Assembly (NCBI GenBank): GCA_009801085.1
Contig: VNWV01000004.1
Location: 1,860,001-1,924,000, forward strand
Reading direction: 5' to 3'
Source of the DNA: Lasiodiplodia sp. COLG20
Taxonomy: Eukaryota; Ascomycota; Dothideomycetes; Botryosphaeriales; Botryosphaeriaceae
Length of the DNA: 64,000 nt
Part shown: positions 53,824-64,000 of the stretch, piece by piece
How the letters are laid out: each line of letters opens with the position of its first letter
Numbering within the stretch: the stretch's first letter is position 1
Made by a program: the position numbers and the translations under genes
The notes under the pieces: model-generated
Told to the model about the DNA's origin: nothing
Database searches by the model: none
The model's input: the letters and a program-made list of their open reading frames with translations, nothing else

Positions 53824-54051
53824 GTGAGTTGGGTGTTAAGAAAGCGAGACTGCGAGAGTGTGAAAGGCGTTTTGCTTTAACAGCTTTTTTGATAAGATTA
53901 CCATGTTTCGGCATTCTCTCTGACTTCAAGTGGATTGAAAAAAATTGTATTACTTCCAAACGTCGCTGAATTTACTGGCTATGAACAAAGTATCCCCAAT
54001 GGCAGATAGCTTCACAGTTGTATATACACGCAAATAGCTCCAATTCCAAGC

Positions 54052-56435
54052 TTACTTTTGATCCTCCGTCTCCTTTTCGCCTTCTTCTTCTTCTTCCCTC
54101 TCCCTCTCCCTCCTCCTCTCTTCCAACCCATCTACTCCCTTCCCCCATGCCCCAGCCTTCTTCCCCCATTGCACCGTTCCCCAGACATGCGTCCACCCGA
54201 TCTTGGGCGGCGGGCCTGGGAACGTCCTGAACGGACTTGTCCCACCATGCCTGAACAGCGGCTCGTCCTTCTTCTCATCAATCTCGCTCGTAGCCCCCAT
54301 CCCCTCCCCACCAAGGCCTGCCGCCTGCTGCCGCTCCATCGCCGCCCGCTCCGCGACAGGCACTTCCCACCGCCGGACCTCCTTGGCAACGGGCGTCCAC
54401 CACGACCGCTGCGGGCAGTCGCGCGCCCACCACCGCGCGCCGCACATCTCCCACAGCCGCGAGCGCGCGCGCTTGTACGCGAAGCGCTCGTCCTCGCCCG
54501 TGAAGGCGCCCGCCTGGCCGAAGTCGGGCGTCGGCGCCGCCACCCGCCATCCGTTCGCTCCGGGACTGCGCCCTGCTGCGCCGCCGCCGCCGCCGCCGTA
54601 ATCGCGGTCCAGGCCGAAGGAGCCGGTGAAGGTGCCGCGCCGCACGCGGTTCGGCGGGTCGTCTTCGAGCGCGTCGGGCGAGAGCATGCCCTGCAGACGG
54701 GCGTGCGTGTAGTCGGGCTCTTCGCGCGGCTGGGGCGACGACGGGTCGTAGGAGGAGATGTTGGGGCGGAAGGGCGCGGTGGCATCCTGGTAGATGTCGG
54801 AGAAGGTTTCGGAGTAGACGGCGTCGCTGTCTTGTTGTTGGTTCGAGGTGGAGTCGCTTACGGATGACGAGGAGGATGGCTTTGCCTTGGACTCTGGGAA
54901 GAAGATGTCGTCGGGCCCCGCCGCAGCGGTGATGAGGAGTTTGCAGCGAGCTTCGTAGAGGGCGTCGAGGAGGGTGATGAAGCGCCGCGCTTCGTTCTTT
55001 TGGAGGAGGGAGAGGACGGGAACGTCGGCGAGGATGAGAGTGTGGTATGTGGAAGCCAGCGTGATGTAGTCAGCGGGGCCGAGCTGGCTGGCGCAAAGCT
55101 CAGAGAAGGTCCAGGACGTAGCGCCGTTGCACTGACGCGGAACCTGCACTTGACGGCCGTAGACACGCATTGTGCTTGACGACCAGGGGATTTCGGGAGA
55201 GGTGACGCCTGATGCTACGGATTCCGCGTTTTTCAGTTCCGAGAGCCATTCCTCGTGCTTGGATGCTGGTTCCTCGTTGGAAGGTTTGACAAAGTAGTTC
55301 TTGGGCATTGATGCCATCTTCGGGACCGAGTCCTCGGCCTGAGAGTCGGGAGATAATTGTGCGGTTGGAGTGCTTTCGGCAGTCGTGGACTTTTGCGCAG
55401 AAGCTTCCGAATCCGTCTCAGTCTTGGGCACTGCAGCCTCAGACTCGCTTCTCCTGTAGTCTTTACCGCCTTCCATCTCCCACACCTCGCATCTGGCCTT
55501 AAGCACTTCAAGAAATGGAGCAAAGTCACCGCGTCCAGTGAACATGTTCTCGCTCCGGCCTTTCACGCCAAGCCTCCATTTTAGGGAATCCATTCGGGTG
55601 GGCGGTGGAGTAAACTCCATGCCCGCGGCTTTCGCCAGTTCCTCAGGCATTCGATTACTCGTTGCAATCAAAACACCGCCTAGATGGAAGAAACTGGTCA
55701 TGAGATTCGACATTATTTTCGACGCTGCACGATCCGGCAGCTGAAATTCGTCGAGGAAGAGAATGGGCGACGTCTCAATCATGTCACGTGCGAGGATGAG
55801 CAACGAATGCTCGTCGTCAAAGACCGAACTGCCGAAGAAAGTCGAGCTCCGCGTGCGTCTCAGCGCCTCGAGCTTGGCCAGCGTGTCGAGCATGAAGGTG
55901 TTGAAGTGCCAGCGACGCTTCTTGCGGTTGGGGAGGCAGTCGGCGAATAGGTCGATCAGCATGCTCTTCCCCGTGCCGACTTCGCCATGCAACATCAGGC
56001 CACGCGGCGAGTCGAGCTGCATGGCCTGTTCGTGGCTGGTCAACACGCGCGCCAGAGCCATGCTCTCGCGCTTCTCCTTCTGCACGAGCAGCGAAGACCA
56101 GAAGCCGCGCGGGCGGACATCCTGGGTCTCTTCCTCGGAGGTCTTGGCGCGACCATTGGTACCAACAGCGCGGCTTATTTGGTACAGGCGGTGGCTGTAT
56201 TCGGCGGTAGGCTCATAGTCCTTCAGGCGCTCATAGAGTTTCTGCAGATGGAGGGCTGCGGATGTGTCAGCTGCGGGCGGCCCAGCAGCGTGGAAGCTCT
56301 GTGAGATGTGAGCTATGACGTACCGAGTCGATGCTGGGCTGGATCAGGGCGGATGCGGTTCGTGGCCAACAACGCGCGGTAGAGGACGAGAGGATTGGTG
56401 ATGGCGACCCCAGTCGAGTACTTGCGGACCAACAT
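54052..56435 (-). CDS. AFG1: Mitochondrial AAA ATPase of the Afg1 family
   Basis: Exon 1 56324-56435 (MLVRKYSTGVAITNPLVLYR) and exon 2 54052-56255; intron donor GTACGT, acceptor CCGCAG; 771 aa. Hallmarks are the N-terminal RPDPAQHRL-A-LHLQKLY block, Walker A GEVGTGKS (about 128-135), Walker B ILFLDEFQ, ATSNRMPEEL, and RFITLLDALYEARCKL. Yeast Afg1 is a mitochondrial inner-membrane ATPase linked to degradation of cytochrome c oxidase subunits; the human homologue is LACE1/AFG1L. It is longer than the usual 480-650 aa, because of low-complexity insertions around residues 225-280 and 450-560 and an acidic tail. The basic N-terminus suits mitochondrial import. The next gene on its left (+) converges with it. 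Confidence 0.92.
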
Positions 56436-58403
56436 GGAGCCGGATATATGCAGAATCGCGCGACTGCAGGGCGAAGAACGCTGTTCCGAACTCGGCGGGG
56501 ATGGTGGAAACGGAGCAGATGTGCGCCTCAGGCGCCCAGCGCCCGCTGTACTAGCCGGTTACGGCGCGCGCAGCGGACAGGCCGCGCAGAAGCGGAAATG
56601 CGTCGGCTCCAACTCCGCTGTCGGGTTGCTGCTCCGCACGCCAAACCCGTCTCAACACCAGCTTGACTCTCGTGTCGGGCTAGGGAACCAACTAATCCAG
56701 CCAAATTAGGCAGCTGTGATAGTTGTCGGCCGGGTCTCGATGCTGACGGCCCTCCTGCCGCTTCCCCCAGACCCGGCGTCATCAGGCGTCCGCCACGTGC
56801 GCATCGCCCCACTCGCAGTCCGACACACAAGCTTCTCGTCTCCGGCCGTCGGTGCGAAGCCAAATCGCCTGGACGTTGGAAGTTGCGGCAAAACGGCTCT
56901 CAAAGTCATCCAACTGCAGCCGCTCCTCACGCCTCACGCAAACAAAGTTGGCAGCCAGAAAACTATCACAAATCCGGGAAACACTGCGGAAGGTTCCTGC
57001 CACGCTGACCACCCCATCCCCATCCCCACCAGTGTGCGGGAATCTCATAGTGCGAACTTAATCGACCCGTCTCTCTGACTCCTGAATGGACAGTCCTGCG
57101 TGGGTAGACGTTCGACGCTCGACTCTGCCTCGCCCAAAACCGCCTGCTTATTGCCGCTTTCGGTCTCTTGCAGCTTCACAGCGAATGGTGTTCTTTATTG
57201 ATTGTCCCTGGCAGTTGGAAGGTTGATACCCGTCCGCTCGCCCTCGTTCGTCTGCAGTTGCGCCTGTATTCTGGCGATGCTCGACCTGCTGATCCCTACG
57301 ATCACCGTTGGCACACGGACATCCTCCTTACTGTGTACGCACTACTATTAAAGAAGGTAAAAAGATTGACGGGCGGCTATTGTTTCCCAGAAGGTGGCTT
57401 AGTTGACCTCCTTGCCCCATATTCAGTCTTAGCGGCATCATCTATTCCCGTTGTGGCTGTGTCCCTGTTCACTTGGATACGAGACGATGCTGCTAAGCTC
57501 CTGACATGCCTCAGCAACGCCTGACTCTGCGCGAGAACTTCCTGTGGCTATCCCCTTGATCCTAGCTCGGATTCGACCGTTTTGCTTTGCTTGGGCCTGT
57601 TGCAGTGGCCTGCTTTGCGCGGAACTCAAGAACTCTCGTTTTGTTCTAGTTTCGAGGTGTCTCTGAAGAGCATACCCGTGTCGTTCCACGAAGGATTTGT
57701 GGCTCAAATGACTACTTCTTTCAAGGACTGTCGGTTTCCCTCTCCACAGTATTTCACGGAAGTGTGGGGTGATTCTCAATCAAATTTAAGACGCAGGCTT
57801 TTTAGGAAATAGGAGAAATGCCCCAAGAATGGATCTCAAATATTCTTCCAAGCCCACTGTAGACTGCATCAACACAATCGACAACACTGCCTCGTCCGTT
57901 GGGCATAGCTTCTCAAGGGAAACGGTGATTGAATGTGATGATCACGCATAAGAATGCAATATTCGTTTTATTTTTAAGAGGTATGAGGATAGAAAGGACG
58001 CAATAGAAAGGTATATATTAAGACTTGGTACAACTCACAGGTTCCTTCAGTGGCTACCACAGCAAGTTCCATGAAAGCCAGATATGCAGTTGCGGAGGCT
58101 TTGGTGATCAGCACGATTTCTCCCCAGCAGCTGCTGTATGAAGGCCATTGGTCTGCCAGAAGTGGGAGCAGTTTGCTTGCCTTGCTCTCTTGTAGATCAA
58201 TGAGGTGAGGCCTCTTCGGAATGGTGCATGGCCATAATCCAGATTGCGGATGGCTTCAGCCGTGAGCCATTGGTACCAGAAAGGTAGTTTGCATCCTTTA
58301 ATGTTAATTCCGCGGGATGTGACTTTCGCAGTCTTCCTCAGCGATGTCAACTTCTCAGGAGCTGAAGTAGTGCTTCAACATGCTCTTTTCCAGGGCCAAT
58401 TTA
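56436..58403. other. Intergenic between AFG1 and the PPC decarboxylase gene
   Basis: About 2 kb. The left end is the AFG1 promoter and the right end is 3' flank of the decarboxylase gene. Short frames on both strands lack domain features. No tRNA or other RNA gene was recognised. Confidence 0.5.
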
Positions 58404-59171
58404 TCATGCGCTGTTCAATTCCATTCTCTCCTCAATCACGCCCACGATTTCCTTCCACTCCTTCATTCCACCACTCCCAGTATCTCCACACGCAATCGTC
58501 TTTTCAATCGGCCTCAGCACTTCAACCCAACCGCCATTCGCGATGCCCCACTCCTCTTCTAACACTCTGACCTGCTTCCTCGTAACGGGATGCTCCCACA
58601 TCGCTGTATTCATCGCCGGCGCAACAATAATCCTCTTTTTCCTCGGCCCCGGCACCTCGTCAGCACCACCCGCACCATCCGCCACCGGCAGCCTCACGGG
58701 GTCCAGCGCGCCGGTCGTATCCCACGCCCTGATGGTGGACAGGAGCAAGTTATCGCAAATACCACCCACCATCTTCGCCATCGTGTTCGCGCTCAGCGGT
58801 GCGACGACCAGCACGTCGGCCCAGCGCCTCAGCTCGATGTGCAGGATCGAGTTGCCGCGCACCCAGGGCTCGCGCCACTCGTCCTCGTCCAGGTACACGG
58901 CGTCGACGTTGGGCAGCCCGGCGACGGACGCCAGCGTTGGCTGCTCCGACGACTGGCCCGCCAGGAAGGCGGCCGCCGACGCCGTCAGGACGACCCGGAT
59001 GGACAGGCGCGGGTGGCGCGCCAGCGCGGTGATGATGGATGGGATCTTGATGGTGGCGACGGAGCCCGAGGCGGCGAGGAGGAGGTGCTTTTTGCTGTCG
59101 TTGAGCTGCGACGGGGGGAGGGGTAGCGCGGCGGGCCGCAGCTGCATGGAGGTGGGCGTTAAGGTGGACAT
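58404..59171 (-). CDS. Phosphopantothenoylcysteine decarboxylase (Cab3/Hal3-type flavoprotein)
   Basis: 255 aa, intron-free. It decarboxylates 4'-phosphopantothenoylcysteine to 4'-phosphopantetheine in coenzyme A synthesis, using FMN. Visible signatures are the FMN-binding AASGSVATIKIP near the N-terminus, the catalytic-His block ILHIELRRWAD, NTMAKMVGG, the PAMNTAMWEHP motif, and ACGDTGSGGM with the active-site Cys. All key elements of the HFCD flavoprotein family are present and length is normal. In yeasts, related Hal3/Vhs3 proteins also inhibit phosphatase Ppz1. This compact version lacks their acidic tails, so it is probably the enzyme alone. It is divergent from Grx5 across 270 bp. Confidence 0.93.
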   Translation of the reverse strand: MSTLTPTSMQLRPAALPLPPSQLNDSKKHLLLAASGSVATIKIPSIITALARHPRLSIRVVLTASAAAFLAGQSSEQPTLASVAGLPNVDAVYLDEDEWREPWVRGNSILHIELRRWADVLVVAPLSANTMAKMVGGICDNLLLSTIRAWDTTGALDPVRLPVADGAGGADEVPGPRKKRIIVAPAMNTAMWEHPVTRKQVRVLEEEWGIANGGWVEVLRPIEKTIACGDTGSGGMKEWKEIVGVIEERMELNSA

Positions 59172-59441
59172 GATCGTTGGCGACGAAACCGCGCGTCACG
59201 GTGGAGCTGTATTCTCGGAGCTGTGAGTATTCAAGCGGTCACCAGTCGGTGGAAAACATGGTAATCAGCGGATTTCTTCGGGCGAGTCAAAGTCGGGCGA
59301 TATGTCAGCCGCGGAAGGGACGATGTCATGACGGGATCAGCGCGGCGAACTTTCTGTGTGACAAACGCGCCGCGGTCTCCACCGAACGACCTTTGCTCTC
59401 CGCAGACATCCTCCGCCCAACACCAATACTCCAAATCCACC
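59172..59441. promoter_or_regulatory. Bidirectional promoter, PPC decarboxylase (-) / GRX5 (+)
   Basis: The 270-bp gap between the two ATGs must hold both promoters. No clear TATA box. Confidence 0.6.
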
Positions 59442-60041
59442 ATGTTCTCGCGGACTGCATTCTCCAGCGTACGGAGTTCGCCGTTCCCTACATCAATTCC
59501 CTCCGCATTTCGCTGACAATCGACTTTCTTCAGGCCTTCCGCGCCGTCGCGCGACCAGCGCGCAACCCGCTCACCCACGCCCGCTTCGCGCCCCTCCAGA
59601 TCCGCCTGCTGTCGCAGGAGACCCGCACGGCGATAGACCAGGCTGTGGCTAGCGCGCCCGTCGTTCTCTTCATGAAGGGCACTCCGGAGATGCCGCAGTG
59701 CGGCTTCTCGCGTGCCAGCATCCAGATCCTCGGCATGCAGGGCGTTGACCCAAACAAGTTCACCGCCTTCAACGTTTTGGAGGATAACGAACTGAGAGAA
59801 GGTTGGTGGGCCCTTATATCAGTGCTAGGACGGGTAGTATGTGGTTCGACCTCTGGTTACTGACGCGCGAGCAGGCATCAAGGAATACTCGGAGTGGCCG
59901 ACCATCCCGCAATTGTACGTTGATAAGGAGTTTGTGGGCGGCTGCGACATCCTGATGTCGATGCACCAGGATGGCTCGTTGGCCAAGATGCTGGAGGAGA
60001 AGGGCGTGCTGGTGCCCGCTGAGGAGGAGGGCTCGCAGTAG
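59442..60041 (+). CDS. GRX5: Monothiol glutaredoxin Grx5, mitochondrial
   Basis: Three exons: 59442-59468, 59534-59801 and 59875-60041. Introns are GTACGG..TTCAG with a CTGAC branch site, and GTTGGT..GCAG. 153 aa. The N-terminal presequence is basic ([20 protein letters not shown]). The thioredoxin-fold glutaredoxin domain follows: [20 protein letters not shown] with the monothiol CGFS site, then [20 protein letters not shown] with the TIPQLY and GG-x-D glutathione-binding motifs. In mitochondria Grx5 carries and transfers [2Fe-2S] clusters. All diagnostic residues are present. Confidence 0.95.
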
Positions 60042-60313
60042 ACGTGTTCGGTGGGACGAATGAAAATGAAGTAATTGAACGAGTGTAGAGCTTATACTCC
60101 TAGGGCCGTTCCCCCTATACAGACTATTTCCTGTAACGTTAGCATGTACCAGTGATGCAGCGGCAATTTTCCTTGTCATCCATGTTCTCCTCTCGTCCTT
60201 TTCCCGCTCTCATCAACCTGGTTGTGTCACGCCCGCTCGCGCCTTCCCTTATTAACTTTTCAACCTCACCATATCCACTCACTCAATCCATTTTCCCACA
60301 CGGTTCACGCAAT

Positions 60314-61367
60314 ATGGCGCCGCGCATAGTGCAAGACAACGCGGCGGCACGCCCTCGCCCTCACTTCAGTACGAATCCGGAATCCACCGTCCACGCATCC
60401 GACATATTTAAGAATTTCACTCAACGCGCAACCACCGCACGCAGCAATGCAGCACCACCTACCAAGTACGATCTCACGTCCAAACCGCAGGGTATCACCA
60501 AGAATAGGCAACAAGGACGTAACTCAATCCTCCGAGAACGCGAGAAGAGGCGCAGCAAGCCAGAACACCCACTTTCCACGCTGTTCACCGGTACGCACCC
60601 ACCTCTCCATCTTCCTACTGAAGAATTTCGCAATTCTCCACCGTGCTCCTCAGCCCACTACCTAACCTCCCACAGAAACAGCAAGCTCCTACCGCAACAC
60701 TGTGATCGAAAACACGCAAGACGCCCTCTTCGCGACCCGCCGCTCCCTCCTGCACCGCCTTACCAGCATCAATGGCCCCGGCAACCCTCCCAGCCCCTCT
60801 CCCACGAGTCCAACGAACCACATCCATCCTTCACCGACTCCCAACCGCCTCCCCACAACCACCGAGCTGCAGGCCGCGCACAACGCTCTCGTAGCTAAAG
60901 TCATCGCTCCGTTCGGCGAGACGAAGGTCGTCCATGGCGGCAAGGGCAAGCTCGAGGCAAATGAGGGGAAGGGCAAGAACAGAGACGCCGCCGTGGCGCA
61001 GCATGAGCAACCTCTGTCCGAGCGGATGGCGGGCTTCGCGGCGGTGGTGGCGAGGGAGGAGAAGAACCTGCGCCAGCTTGGCGAAAAGTGGATGCAGACG
61101 AGGGCGGAGATACGGTTGCTGGCGGAGGGCATCTTTGGACAGGGTGCCGTGAAGGATATGATGCGGGGGAAGAAGATGAGCGAGGAGGTGAAGGAGGTGG
61201 GAAGGGGACTGGGAGAGGGGGCGATGGAAGCGTTGAAGAGGGCGACGGAAGAGCTCGTGAAACAAGGCGAGGCAGAAGCAGAGGCGGTTAGGGAGGAGGA
61301 GAAGAGAGTGAGGAGGGAGCAGAAGAAGGCGATATCGGCGGCGTTGAAGAAGATCCAGGATCTATGA
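60314..61367 (+). CDS. Hypothetical coiled-coil protein
   Basis: Exons 60314-60590 and 60676-61367; intron GTACGC..CACAG; 322 aa. Splicing joins LSTLFTG-type sequence to SSYRNTVIENTQDALFATRR. The N-terminal third is basic and disordered (ILREREKRRSKPEHPLST). The C-terminal 170 residues are strongly helical and charged (REEKNLRQLGEKWMQTRAEI; AVREEEKRVRREQKKAISAA). I do not recognise the family. An upstream in-frame ATG (60152) would add a stretch that could be read as a mitochondrial presequence. I prefer 60314 because its context is better and the composition changes there. Confidence 0.7.
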
Positions 61368-63368
61368 GTGGATGTTGACCGTGGCTGGTGGAAGTAGAAG
61401 TGCCGGCTCGACTAGGTGATCGTGGGAATTGCTTACAAAAAATCTTTCGACGGCGTGGGAAATAGACTTTATAGCTAGCATTTCAGGGAAACTTAGCACA
61501 TATGACAAGAGGAACAGACTGGCACTCTGCTGAGCAAGATATCCACGTACAATGAACGAGAGCGACTACCTAGCTAGGAGGGATAGACATCACGGATACC
61601 CAATATACTTCTAGAGGGAGTCACATGTATCTACAACTTGCGGCGCGGCTGATGCGCACATGGGCATCTTCTAAACCGCCAACACGGGCCATAAGTTGGC
61701 CATAAGTCCTATATATTAATGTCCCATTCTTCGCTGCTTGGATTCCATATCTCCGCAAACAACCCTCATTTTGACAAGGACAAGTGGCTTGACACAACTT
61801 GTTCCCTTTTGGATTTCTTGGACGCTTAGTTTCTCCAGTAACCCAACCTATTCGAAGAATACGTGCTGGACATATGAAAGCAGCTAGCTAGAGCGCGTGA
61901 CGAGGACATGATGAGTTTCTATACTTTGTGGGACTAATGATGAATCGTCAACAGATTACACTGATGAAGAGGGACAAAGACGAAGAAGTCTGTTGCTGGC
62001 TCGGTTTATCATGCTTCGAGCGAGATTGGAACGAGGCGTTACTGGATAGCAGCGCGGCCGAGAGAAGAGCAGTGAGATTTTGTCCATGTTGAAATATGGA
62101 GTTCCACAGATAATGTGAGACTAAGGCCCAGTCAATGCTTGCTGACAATTGGCACCGTCATTTTGTTCAAATCCAAACAGCCACCCGTGATCGCATAAAG
62201 TTCCTGTAACATGTGAATTTCGTTAGTATCTGCGCTCGGTCCGGAGCCCATGGTCATTGGACTGTTGCAAGAGCTTTTAGTGGCGCCATGTGGTTCTGAG
62301 CAGCCAAACCAGAGTTTGCCGGTTTAAAGGCCCTATCGTTGTCACTCACCTCCCTCAAATTACCCAGTAAATAGCAGTGAGCCCTCCGGTTCTCCTTGTG
62401 ACTCGAGCCACTTGGTTCTGGGCGGAATATCGACCTAATCACAAACGTCAAACTTCTGCCGCCCTGGCTGTACCACTTCTTTTAATTTGAACAAGTTTCA
62501 GCTGGCAGGCAGTATTGTTATCAATAAATCAAAATTGAACAACCCTACATGAAACTCATCGTTATCTTTTATCTACGTGTCTCAGCAGATTTCGAAAGTG
62601 ATGCATCGTCAATTTTGATGCTGATTTATGAGTAGAGAAGCATATTTATCTCGCTCGAGCGACCGAGCCGCAAGACAAAAGTATCGCTGTCTAATGCGGA
62701 GAAGTCGCTCTTAAATGCCACCATTCAGGAGAGCAAATACTGTACTTTTCTCACAAAAGCGAGTGGAATCTGCATTTTTAAGCACACCACTACGCAGCCC
62801 TTCGCGCGCACAGGTGTAACACAAGAAGCGCCACGTGGAATGGACTAGATTTCATAGTGGTCCTTGATCCTAAACAGGCCCAGCGTAGGCCCAGATTAGG
62901 CAACGACATAGAAGAAAAGATATCTATAGGTGTATTTTTTGGGTTATTCCTCCGGTAGGAATACCACCATGTAGGGGTGACTGAATGTAGGTCTTGCTCC
63001 CGAGATCGGAACCCCAATACATGAGGGTTTCTCGGCATTGTTCATCTGCGATATTGGAATACGTAACAATGCGAAGGTTCATCAATTAATGGAAAGAAGC
63101 TAATGCTTCCACATTTGGAAAACAAAACACTATGAGTACTGTTGTTCACACTCTCACATACAGAAAGACATATTTGAAATTTAATTATTCCATTCGTTGA
63201 TCATACAGTGCAGGGTGCTAGTCACCTCGCGGCAACAATCATCCACTGCTTCGTATCTCGTTCACCTTCCATATCAGACCCCCAATGATCAAGAGGAGAA
63301 AAGGCTCGTCACTTCGTTTCCGCAATCTCAGCCGTTGTAAGAACGCGCACTAAAGACCCGCCCATACC
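61368..63368. other. Gene-free AT-rich stretch
   Basis: About 2 kb with no credible reading frame or RNA gene on either strand. Flanks are the 3' ends of two convergent genes. Confidence 0.55.
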
Positions 63369-63976
63369 TCATTCAAAAGGGTTGGTGCGGGTGCCCCACC
63401 AGGTGAGGGTCAAGCTGAGGCCAACAGTCTCCAGAAGCCTGGCGACTGCGCCGACGGCAACCTGTTCGAGAGGACGCTTCTCGGTGATGATGTGGGCAAC
63501 AAGCTACAATCCGCCGTGTCAGCAACAAAATCCTATCCAAACAAACCAGCCAAAATGCCCAAGATATGTAAAAACTCACCGAAGGCGCAGAGCTGGCGAA
63601 GAAGATAAGACCACCCAAGTACGCAGCGCCCTTGTAGCTGAGGGTGCCGGTGGCGTTGAGAAGCGCGCCCACACCGTACGCCTGCACGGCGCTGCCTACC
63701 AAGCTCGAGCCGTAGCTGGCCGCCGCCGTCGCGGCCTCCTTGGACTTGAAGAACTCCTCCTTGGAGTTGGCTGCCTGCGCTTGCCGGTACGTGTCGCCAA
63801 AGACGGGGCCGAGGACCGCCAGCGAGACGGCGTGCGTGTAGATGGTGCCGAGGGCGATAGCCGAGGGCTTAACAGGAGGGAGGTCTAGTGATGGGGTAAG
63901 CGCTTTGTCAGTAGGGTGGTGCGCGAGGAAGTTGTGAAGTCATGGGTGTGGAGAACGTACAGTGGAGGGTGGCCAT
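63369..63976 (-). CDS. Small hydrophobic membrane protein, unknown function
   Basis: Recovered from three exons: 63961-63976 (MATLH), 63581-63884 and 63369-63503. Introns are GTACGT..CACTAG and GTGAGT..TGTAG. 151 aa. It begins YLPPVKPSAIALGTIYTHAV after the first exon, followed by VSLAVLGPVFG, GSAVQAYGVGALLNATG, AAYLGGLIFFASSAPSLVAH and a C-terminus GLSLTLTWWGTRTNPFE. Several hydrophobic helices suggest a multi-pass membrane protein. Size and layout recall DUF1761-type fungal proteins, but I cannot confirm this. The three exons keep frame at both junctions, which supports the model. Confidence 0.8.
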
Positions 63977-64000
63977 TGTTGCGATAGTAAAGTCGAATGG

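Overview
This is nuclear DNA from a filamentous ascomycete (Pezizomycotina; a dothideomycete is my best guess, an inference from gene style only). Support comes from short introns of 50-140 nt with GTANGN donors and CTNAC branch points, a Zn2Cys6 regulator, fungal Ahc1- and Hal3/Cab3-type proteins, protein kish with an ATG-only first exon, and a PNP/NB-ARC/TPR NOD-like receptor. No tRNA, rRNA or CRISPR array was found.

Layout. 1-16.5 kb is mostly housekeeping: the N-terminal part of a Zn2Cys6 transcription factor (-), an Ahc1-like C2H2 protein (-), the mismatch-repair protein Mlh3 (-), a disordered 'polycystin-like' fungal protein (+), two neighbouring paralogous BTB/POZ proteins (+), and the secretory-pathway protein kish (-). 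54-64 kb is again housekeeping: an Afg1-type mitochondrial AAA ATPase (-), phosphopantothenoylcysteine decarboxylase (-) divergent from monothiol glutaredoxin Grx5 (+), a coiled-coil protein (+) and a small membrane protein (-).

The middle, 17.5-52.4 kb, is the unusual part. It holds twelve divergent paralogues of one protein family. Each has a long, disordered, proline/serine-rich N-terminus and one compact C-terminal domain of about 110-140 residues. The domain pattern is G-x-[IL]-[VI]-x-[IV]..(G)W-x-x-HP-[AG]-[VI]-[IVL]...[VI]-x-x-TS-[WF], then PVLRL-x-x-G-x-x-[LM]-x-K-x-[TS]-Y-[VI]-D-x-R. This order of elements resembles the PemK/MazF-like SH3 barrel of bacterial type II toxin-antitoxin systems; the resemblance is an inference from pattern and needs a profile or structure search. 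I call the genes FMC1-FMC12 here. FMC2-7 run on the + strand and FMC8-11 on the - strand, so the two arms converge on a central 33-38.5 kb segment. That segment holds a transposase relic, a PNP-NB-ARC-TPR receptor whose last tandem TPR unit carries an in-frame stop, and a near-perfect 71-bp hairpin. FMC1 and FMC12 lie at the outer edges in the opposite orientation.

The cluster looks like a fast-diversifying accessory locus placed between conserved genes. A role in defence, allorecognition or RNA control is conceivable but untested.
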